A stretch of 37,069 nucleotides of DNA from Apostichopus californicus (lineage: Eukaryota > Echinodermata > Holothuroidea > Aspidochirotida > Stichopodidae): NCBI GenBank assembly GCA_020650975.1, contig JAIPMN010007077.1, positions 1,046 to 38,114 on the forward strand, read 5' to 3'. Positions 1 to 9,200 of this stretch are shown here, piece after piece; position 1 is the first letter of the stretch, and every line of letters begins with the position of its first letter. Position numbers and translations under genes: made by a program. A model generated the notes under the pieces. It was not told where the DNA came from. It worked only from the letters and a program-made list of their open reading frames with translations, and did not search any database.

Positions 1-129
1 TACACCCCCCCCCCCCCAATCATCAGGCCTTAGCTGCGTCCCTGAATACAACAATAACATTTACAACGGTTTGTTGAGTAACGATCTCCCCACGTTTTTT
101 GAACCAATTTAGAGGCTACATTTAATCTA

Positions 130-420
130 AATAATAATCATAATAATAATAATAAACAGCAGTTAGTTTTACGACGCCTAAACGACCACAAATGTGGGAG
201 GAACCCACACGGGCTTATGGATTACAACTTACACGTCAAGTGGCTTCCAATTCAACATTTTAACTCAAATTTGGAATCTTTTCAATTCAGATGAGAAAAC
301 CGTAGATTGCTCTTGGATTATCCCACCTTACCATGACCCGACCGGGGATCGAACCCCGAACCTCCCGATTGCTAGGCCTCATTGCTACAAATACCACCGC
401 CTTTCTCCACTCCACGGCCG
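130..420 (-). mobile_element. tRNA-derived SINE (main part)
   Basis: Read on the minus strand, positions 343-357 carry a clear RNA polymerase III B box and T-arm-like sequence (GGGGTTCGATCCCC). About 45 bases upstream, at 397-417, lies an A-box-like segment (TGGAGTGGAGAAAGGCGG). Beyond the tRNA-like head comes a body of roughly 150 bases, ending in a (TTA)n tail seen on the plus strand as the (ATA)n tract near 130-165. This layout (tRNA-like head, unrelated body, simple-repeat tail) is typical of a SINE and not of a working tRNA: there is no convincing acceptor stem. The 5' head seems to continue at 906-918 beyond an inserted TIR element. The SINE family was not identified. Confidence 0.6.
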
Positions 421-905
421 TATGGAACGCCATGTTAACATTTATTCAATAATTAGAGATATCTTCAATTAATTTCAGATATCTCGAATTAAATTAAAGA
501 TATATCTAATTATTGAAGATATCTTCAATTCAATTTGAGATATCAGAAATTGCATTTTCGATATCTTGCATTTTATTTAAGATATCTCAAATTGATTTTA
601 AGATATCAAGAAATAAATTAAAGATATCAAGAAATAAATTAAAGATATCAAAAAAGGAAACATTATTTAAGATATCTCGAATTGAATAAGAGATATCCAA
701 AATTGAATTAGAGATATCTGGAATACAATTAGAGATATCAAAAATTGAATTAGAGATATCAAGAATTCGAATTAGTGATATCCAAACTTGAATTCAAGAA
801 ATCAAGAATTCGAATTAGAGATATCTGGAAATGAATTAGAGATATCTGAAAATGAATTAGGAGATATCTGTAAATATTGAATAAATGTTAAAATGGCGTT
901 CCCTA
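421..905. mobile_element. Non-autonomous TIR element with GATATC-array interior
   Basis: A 31-base terminal inverted repeat bounds this element: 421-451 against the reverse complement of 875-905, with two mismatches (core GGAACGCCAT, then TTAACATTTATTCAATA). It is flanked on both sides by CGGCCG (415-420 and 906-911), which reads as a 6-bp target duplication, although that hexamer is itself palindromic. The interior has no coding capacity. It is an AT-rich degenerate array in which GATATC recurs nearly twenty times. Removing the element plus one CGGCCG restores a continuous tRNA-like SINE head, so it probably inserted into the SINE. It is MITE-like, and the superfamily is not assigned. Confidence 0.6.
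460..868. repeat. Degenerate array of GATATC palindromes
   Basis: Units of roughly 21-23 bases each contain AGATATC(T/A) followed by an A/T-rich spacer, often gaattgaattag or aagaaataaattaa. Two adjacent units near 600-645 are exactly 21 bases apart. The palindrome is conserved far better than the spacers. The array fills the interior of the TIR element. Confidence 0.75.
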
Positions 906-911
906 CGGCCG

Positions 912-2526
912 CAGCACCGGTATGATTTATTGGTTTATTTATTCCGGTCTATTTAAAACAGTATTGTACAAGGATGGGGTTTAAGTTACGAAAGGTTGGT
1001 TTGGTTGAGTTGCGCGTCATGGAAACAAAGCTTTTTCGTTTCCCGGAAAACCCAAAATAGACCGTCACTTATAAAGTGGGTAACAGCAGCCGAAAACGTT
1101 ATAAAAGGACAACAAAACAGGCTCATATCATTTACTTTGTCTGGTTGGTTTTCTATTAAGTTGGAAAATAAATATAATAACAGAGCACACTTTGAGCAAC
1201 AACACCACAATAACAAAAACGGGAAACGGTCAATATAAACTATAACGTTAAACATAGACTTACAATAAATTTAATACTCACAACTTTCTAGTATTTATTA
1301 CATCATTTTTACTCTTTTCGAGATATTTTTGGACCAACAGTAGTAGACTGACAAGGGTTGAAGACAAATATCCCAGACTGTTAATTGGAGTCTTCAAGAG
1401 CCATGGAAACTTACATCATTATGGACCCTTTGTTGCACTCTTCATTTGAATGAAAATGAGAAATACACTATTCTTTGTCACACTTCCCCAACCCCCCCCC
1501 CCTACATCTTCCTGGGCCCTCCATATATTTCCTGGCCCCTAATTGACCCCTGACCCAAAGGCTTGCATGACCCAGCTCTCGTCAGGTCTGGGAAATTACA
1601 GCTGTATCTCAGTTTCTCGTTCATTATGCTAGATAAATAATAATAATAATAATGATAATATAAGAATTTGTAAAGCGCTTTTATCCAGTTAAAAAAACTG
1701 CTCAGAAGCGCTGCAGGAGCAAAGTACCCAAAATGGACACAACAGTTATCAAACAAATGGATACGCATTCATGAATAAGAACGTCTTGAGTTCTTTCTGG
1801 AAAGTTGACACATGCTGGATTGTTTTCAGATGTATGGGGAGACTGTTCCAGAGCTGTGGAGATGATCTAGCAAAGCAGCATTCCCCACAGGTGGAAGTGT
1901 AGATACTGGCATTTGCCACATAAATATTTCACTAAACTATTTCATGACTTGTTTACAAATAATTATTTGTTGTGCAAGTAAGAACTATGAAAAAGCAATG
2001 GTTCCTGCTTGCCAATGTGTCGACCACCTTGACTGAGTTCAAGGTACAGGTCTTGAATTGCAGCAAAGCTATCAATTTCCATTTACATTGAAGACTTGAT
2101 AAAAAAAAACATTACTTCTGATAGATGAAAGACTATTGATAACAATATTTTGACAATACTGATTTGGATTTTAATACCATTTGTTTTCCTTTTCTATCTT
2201 ATGGACGGGAAGCAAAATTAATGATTGTAACCATTAACATAGCAGGTTTGAATCGATAGAAAAATTTAATTTGAAAATGGATGAAATGTAGTGTCATATT
2301 CAAAAGCTAGTTTTGAATTGTGACATCACCAAACTGCACTTTCTTGGGTATTACGTATTACATCGTAACATTTATACTTGAACAAACCAAAGTCATTTGA
2401 AAGAATTAGAAGTGGAATAGTGAGGTTATGTAATATCAAAAATAACGTATCAACTTGCTGCATTAATCTCATTTGTTATGCTTTTCCACCAGACAACTCT
2501 ATCAACGTTTTATACCAAGGTTTGAA
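912..2526. other. Intergenic region 3' of CCDC14; one dispersed-repeat candidate
   Basis: No reading frame here resembles a known protein. Around 1635-1915 there is an (ATA)n tract, then a segment with AAGCGCT palindromes (GTAAAGCGCTTTTATCC near 1672 and AGAAGCGCTGCAG near 1705) and a conserved-looking stretch to about 1910. This has the feel of a dispersed repeat, but I cannot name it. Minus-strand ATTAAA-type signals occur near 2266-2271 and 2170-2175, about 260-360 bases beyond the CCDC14 stop. They are possible but unproven polyadenylation signals. Confidence 0.35.
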
Positions 2527-3238
2527 CTATTTACCACCTTTTAAGTTCTGTAAATTTTCTTGTAATTGAGAAATCTTTTCATCCAAGTTACTAAGACCTA
2601 GTTGAAACTGAGCTTCAAACAGAGATGTTACCGTCGACATTGTCGAATCCGAGGTGCACGAGTCCTGATCTGAGATGTTTGAAGTGCCTCTGGATTCCAG
2701 CAGTGGATTCTGGGATGGTATGATCGGGTTTGTCACACGACTGCAAATGAAGGGTTGATCGGAACAGAAAGGAATTGATTTAGCATGTCTTGTGTCATCG
2801 ATTCCAGTAGCATCAAATCCAACGTACGCGTTTGAAACAGCCGGGAATTCCCCAGCGTGGGTTCTCTCTTCGTCGCAAAGTTGCAATGCATCATGGGATT
2901 TATGTAAGCCATTCGAGTCCTTTGACACTCCACCATGACTGGTTGTTTGAGCTGGTGCTCTCTCACAATGGGAGGGAAAATGAGCTCCGCTTTGTTGAAA
3001 CTCATCAAAGCCATCCTCATCCAATCCTTCCTCTCGAAATAAGGAAGGTCTCCTCATTCGGTCCTCATTCTCTCTTCTAGCTCCTCCAAAGTAATGACCA
3101 ATCGGATCACTGGGAGGAATCTCTGTTGACATGTCTCGTCTTTCGAAATCGACTCCGTCTCTTTTGAATTTTAGTGATGCTTTCAATTCTCTCGTTTCCT
3201 TTTCTCTTTTCCTCTTGGGAGATGTTCTAGGTTTGTGG
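2527..3238 (-). CDS. CCDC14: CCDC14 last exon
   Basis: A 712-base exon (acceptor TCTAG) encoding residues 748-984 and the TAG stop at 2529-2527. It begins with a basic stretch (HKPRTSPKRKREKE), passes through a long polar region, and ends with VTSLFEAQFQLGLSNLDEKI. That short C-terminal helix corresponds to the conserved end of the vertebrate protein. The open frame extends upstream of the acceptor by chance. Confidence 0.85.
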
Positions 3239-6200
3239 CTAGACCAAGACAAGATAACAAATCTCCATTTATAATTTAAATGGAAATAAAGATGGAAAGA
3301 TGGAACAAACACAATTACTAACATTTTAGAGAGGGTTATGGGGGGAAGGGTTTTTGGAGAGGAATGATTGGGTAGGGGAAGACACAACTACCAAAGAAAA
3401 CAAATAAATAACATTTACCTCTTTGTCAAATCTTTTCCAATCACCTCAATTCCCTACCATTGAATTAGAAAAATAACAGCTGTCTGAGGGTTTTGGGGGA
3501 GGGTTGCCAGGGGTTGGGGTAGGGGAGGGGGCTGTAGGGGAAAGAACAAATACTGTCATACCTTAAAGTTACATAATACTGGGTGTACATTCATAAATAT
3601 TCATAAATATATAAATATTCATATAATGTGACATCTGACCTCCGATGTGATATCTGCAAAACCTGGATTGTTGAAAAAATGGGCAAAGTGAAGTAACAAC
3701 ACACTCTAGTTTCTGTCATTATGTTACCTGGAAACTGGGTGCCTGAGACTTTTCCAGAATATAACAAACACCAAAGAAAACAACAAACCTAATAACTCAT
3801 TTCAAACCCTTTTCCTTGAATCCCATTTTCTGTTAACGCCTTTCCCCCTCATATAATAAATTTAAAAAAAAAAGTTGTGACATAGAATGATAGAATGGTC
3901 ATATATGCCTATGCTGAAAATGGTTGATAATGTTGTGTTTTCGATTGTTGTTGAACACTTGTTTTGAAAGACATCTCAGGTTCATACTTAACAATAATCA
4001 GAAACACAATTAAGGTCTGATTCGACTCCAATGATCCAATCTTATTTGATTTCTCTGCGTCTGGTTTTCAATTAATCACTTTACAAACTCTCAGGACGTG
4101 ACAGGCGGGTAAACCAGCAAAGGTCCTTCCAGAAGCTTCGATCTGAGTCTCTTGAACCACATCACATGACATAAACGATAATGAATAAACATGAATCAAT
4201 AACCAATCACAATACTGGGGATTACCTTTGATTTTAACCAGGAGAGGCATTGGAAATCCTCTACATAACAATAACTATTTTAATGAAACTCTACAAATAC
4301 TTACAATCTGGATTGACCGGGGGTCAAAGAATGTTCCTCTCTTGTTGTAACGAGTTCATTAATTACAGGGTCATCTTTACCCGGTGCGAGACGAGCTAAC
4401 ATGCCCTCTAACCATCTGAAAGAGAAGAGTTAATAATAGGCATGACTGGCTATCCAAAAGTTATTTAGAATGTAGAAAAAGAGATTAAAAGTATTACTCT
4501 GAAACATGTTGAGTAATATTTGAGTCAATTCAAATTTATTTTTCATATGCTTTACAAAAGTACATGACGAAATGATAACAAACTGGTATAATTACACATA
4601 ATATGATGGGCACTAGAAAAAACAAGAATGTTTATCAAAGTTAGTGACCGCGAGAAATAGAGTAGGCTTAATGAAAACAGAAAAGAGAACAAATAAAAAA
4701 TAAAAAATAAAAAATAAAAACTGAACAAGGAGAAGAATTCAAGGTCAAAGAAGGGGAAACCTCGCTAGAAAATATTAAGGGTAAAAACTGATTAATGACG
4801 TGTTGTTTAAGTTGTTGTTGAAAAGAACCAAGACTGTCACAAGATTTAATTACACTTGGGATGTCTTGCCGGATTTTAATAAAGTAATTAACTTAAAATT
4901 ATTTTCTCCATGTTGGGTGATATGTCGGGTCTTCAAAAATCAATTAAAATTACGTGTATTTATATCATAATTGCTATTGTTACGCACTCTACTACAATTG
5001 GATATAACAGGCGGGAGCATACCATTACAATACTTACAAAGCATGCTACAAACACAGCCCTTATGAATATCACTGACTTTTAACAAATTATATATCCTGT
5101 AAAGTAAATTAGTTCGAAAAGTGCATGCGGTCGCCAGTAAGCAGTTTAATTAACCTATTTTGCGTAATTCGAAGTGGCTTTTGGGTACTTGTCTTAGCTG
5201 TACCAAAGACTTCAATATCATATGATATTATAGAATATATTAAAGAATAGTTAACTCCAATTGCTGTTTTAACTGGAAGGATATCCTTAATGCGATAAAA
5301 CATACCAGTGTACTTTACCAGAGAGTTAACAAAGGTTTTTCAATTGATGCTGCCAGGCGATCATCGATAATTAAACCTAAATTTTTTATACTAGATGGCT
5401 AGGTCTTGATATTTTTAAACCATATATTTTGAATGCAAATTAGACAACAACCAGGAACACATGCTGTATCTAGCATGTGCGAAACATTTGGAAATTAAAA
5501 ACCTGAAATGCGATCCATGTCACAGTTTGTTGTGATTCTGCTTGTATGTTGAACATCAGCAGTAAGCAGGGTGATGAAAGATAGTTGTTGGCAATGGCCG
5601 AGCTATATTACAGTGAATTGTTAGTTTAGTTTAGTAGAAAAAAGGATCAGGAGGGACACTCAAGTCCCCATCAAGGACCCTATAGGAGAGAGAAAAAAAC
5701 TGAAGACACAAACACTCAGACCCGATTACAACGCTTAAAGTGCTTGTCCAAAGCATTGGCCAAAGCATTGTCCAAAGCATTAAACCCATTGACACTACTT
5801 GCAAGTACAACTTTCTCAGGCAAACCGTTCCACTCATTCACAACCCTATTAGAAAAAAAGTTATGCCGAATATTAATCCTACTTTGTGACTTTTGGAGTT
5901 TAAGACAATGACCTCTGGTACAACTACTATTAGCGAACATGAAAAAGTGGGTAAAGGATAAATTGTCAAAACCATACACTTGAAAACCTGTTGATAGTTA
6001 GGCATCCTCAAAAACAGAATCAAAATCACTGGGTATTGGGTAGATATTTGGTAGTAGTACTTGATGCATAATAAGCCGAGATTAATCAATCTTTAATTAG
6101 TGAATTTTAATTAAAAAAGATACAAACAATAAAAGGAATTGAATATATGCCATCTGTGTATCTTACTGCGTTGTTTGATCGGCCTTTTCCAGATGCCTTC

Positions 6201-9200
6201 GTGTTTCCTTCAAATTATTTTGAAGGAACTCGTTTTCTTTCTTCAACGTCTCCAGTTTCAATCTTGTGGTCTCCAGTTCCTGTTTGCAACAAGTCTGTTG
6301 TTTTCTTAAAGTGGCTGTCTCTGAAATCCAATCCCTTTGACTTCTAAGATGACACTCATCCTGCAGTCGAGAAATAAACAATACGCTGAGTATTTAACAG
6401 CCACAAATTTCGGCATTCTACTGGTTTTCAAAAAGTGCTTTTGCTGGAGATTATTTTGACAATCCAAATTATTCCCAAGTATTTTACGATTGTTGTTACA
6501 TCAGACGATCTAATGTCTGAGCGAGGAAAAATATTCTAAGAGTGGATGCAAACTGCTTATTGAATTTTAAGTAAAAGTGAACATCATTTCATCTTGTGGG
6601 ATACATGGTTGAAATTTGGTTGGGTCAGGAAGGAGGGGGGGGGGGACACATGATCAAAATGTTTGTTTTATGTAAACACATTATCAAAATGTTTGTTTTA
6701 CTCAATTGTTTAATATTTTTGTTTCAATTATTTTTGAAGCTGTTAACAGGTTATTTGAGAGCTTCTTGTCAGAACAACCATGGAGGTAAAACAGACCTCC
6801 ATGGAACAACCAAATTATCTTTGAGGGGGTCTAGTTCAAAACAGCCATTTTATAGTGGATTATTCAATGGAATTTGATAGGCGGCCAGTGAAGTTCAAAG
6901 AGGATGCTCATGCTTTCTCTTCCTTGCAACAAGACAGGCAGTACAATTTTGATCCCTTTGGAGGCGACTCAATTGATCAGCAGTGATACCAGTCAAGGTG
7001 GAGTTGCAAAAACCAAGACGCGAGATAACAGCAGAATTTATCAGACAAGCAGTGGCTTTTTCAGACAAGTAATTTCGAATAGAGCCCATAACGCCTCCAA
7101 GATAAAAAGGAGGAGCGACATACATCACTGATGTGATCAGACATAGATAATGTCTGATAGATCCTCACACTGGTCAGGATACTTGTAAACATGTTGTTAA
7201 TTTGAGGCAGTTAAAGTTTCATGATTTTCTACCATTTCTATCGTTGGGACTCCAGAGGACCAAAAAGATGATTACATGGAACTGGATACTGGACTGTTGA
7301 GACACCACTCTATCACCGACTACCGGCCCTCTTCATTCTCCCCACTACAAACCCTCCCCAGACCTATTCTTTGTCACCCAAAAAATAACTGATTAAATTG
7401 GCAGATTCTAATGATATTGCTTCTGTCCTACTAATACTGTAACTTAACTGATGAGAATGTTCCATTAAATTCCAAATGACCCAATGGCTAATAAGCATTT
7501 CCATTTGTTTTTCACACCAGACTCCACAACATTTACTCCACAATGTTTGGCAGGGAGTTGTAATGGAACAATGCTAGCCACTGTAATGAAAACAATATTC
7601 ATCTTATCACTAACAAGAATGAAGTTACCCTTTCTTCTTTTCATTTTTTTTAGAATTGCATATTAATCAGACCATGATATCAAATTACCTTCTGTTTGCT
7701 GTGTTTCGTCAAATCTTCATATTTTCCCTCAGTCGCTTTCAAATCATCTTGGAGTTTGCTCACAAGCTTCTTGAGAGCACCACATTCTTGCTGTTCAGCT
7801 ATCAGCTGTTCTTGAAGGGTTATATTCAAGGCTTTTACTGCAGATACTAAAAGCAACAAAAAAGAAAAAAAAGGATCAGAATTTGCTTAAATGTACAGAG
7901 TTATACCTTTACTTGAACAGTCTTTTCACTCAAACTCTTTACCACCCCACAAGTTGGTTTTGATAACTGAATTCATATTTGGGTACCGTGTTGTCAAAGC
8001 ACTGGGGTGGTCTAGACAACATAATCATAACAGTTTACATAGAGCCAGTATGAAACACTGTCTTGCAACAAACTGTCTTGCTTTTCAGTTTGTGAAGCAA
8101 GTTGGCATTACCTAGTGAGTTCCTGAAACAGTAAATTTGCTAAATAAAAAAAATAAAAAAAGACATTGCCTTAATCATATTTATTCAAGACCTATTTATA
8201 TGTAAAATTTGCTAGAAAATTGAGCTTGATAAATAATCTAACTCTAACACTAGTGTTAACACATGCTAATACTAATAAATACTAATATTAACACATGCTA
8301 ATACTAATACATACTAATATTAACACATGCTAATACTAATACATACTAATATTAACACATGCTAATACTAATACATACTAATATTAACACATTCTAATAC
8401 TAATACATACTTTCAGAGTTTTGAAGCTTTCTCTCATCTCTCCCTTCAATTTCTCGTTGTATTTCCTTCATCTGCTGGTTGGCAATGCGGAGCTTTCGTC
8501 GTAAACTAGCATTTTCACTCCTCAGGGGTTGCAAGGCCATGGCTATCTCGATCTGTACTTCCTTGTCCATCGTTAGATATGGCAAGGTATCTATGGTGTC
8601 CAGAATGTTATGGAATAAATTGTCTGCTTCCAAATTACCTGCAATTGAAATATGAAATATCCAATATGAATTATGCTATCAGTCTTTTGTTTTTTAAACA
8701 TTTTTAGCATTACAGACATTTTACAAATGCCATTGAAAAACCATACTGAAATTCTGTCACAGAAATATTCCTTTTAGCAGATTTGTGAGCAGAGAAACTC
8801 TATGAGTGGATACAAGTGTTGGTCATTTTTTTTACCCTGAGGAAAACTCACCCCTGAGATGGTTGCGATCGAAAGGAAACAATAAATAAATACAATAGCC
8901 AATATATTTATTTTCTTCACTATACAAATTGGAATTTTCTAAAAGGAAATATGATGACAATAATGTGATATAAATGAAATATCTGTAAAATGGGGTTTCC
9001 ACTGCAAGGCTTCATTAAAGTTATCTTCTTTGTACAGTTAAATGCTGGAAATGATGTAAGTATTCCAGGAGGAAAATTGCACAAACCTTTGCCTTCAGTC
9101 ACTGCTTTCAATTCTGTCACCAAATATTTTAAGACCCTTTGTTGTTCTAACAATGGCTTTTTGTCTTTCGACTTTGATGATTTCCCACTAAATTCCTCCG

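Noticed and set aside
343..420. Functional tRNA gene
   Set aside because: The B box is good, but there is no full cloverleaf, the body continues as a SINE, and the head is interrupted by an insertion.
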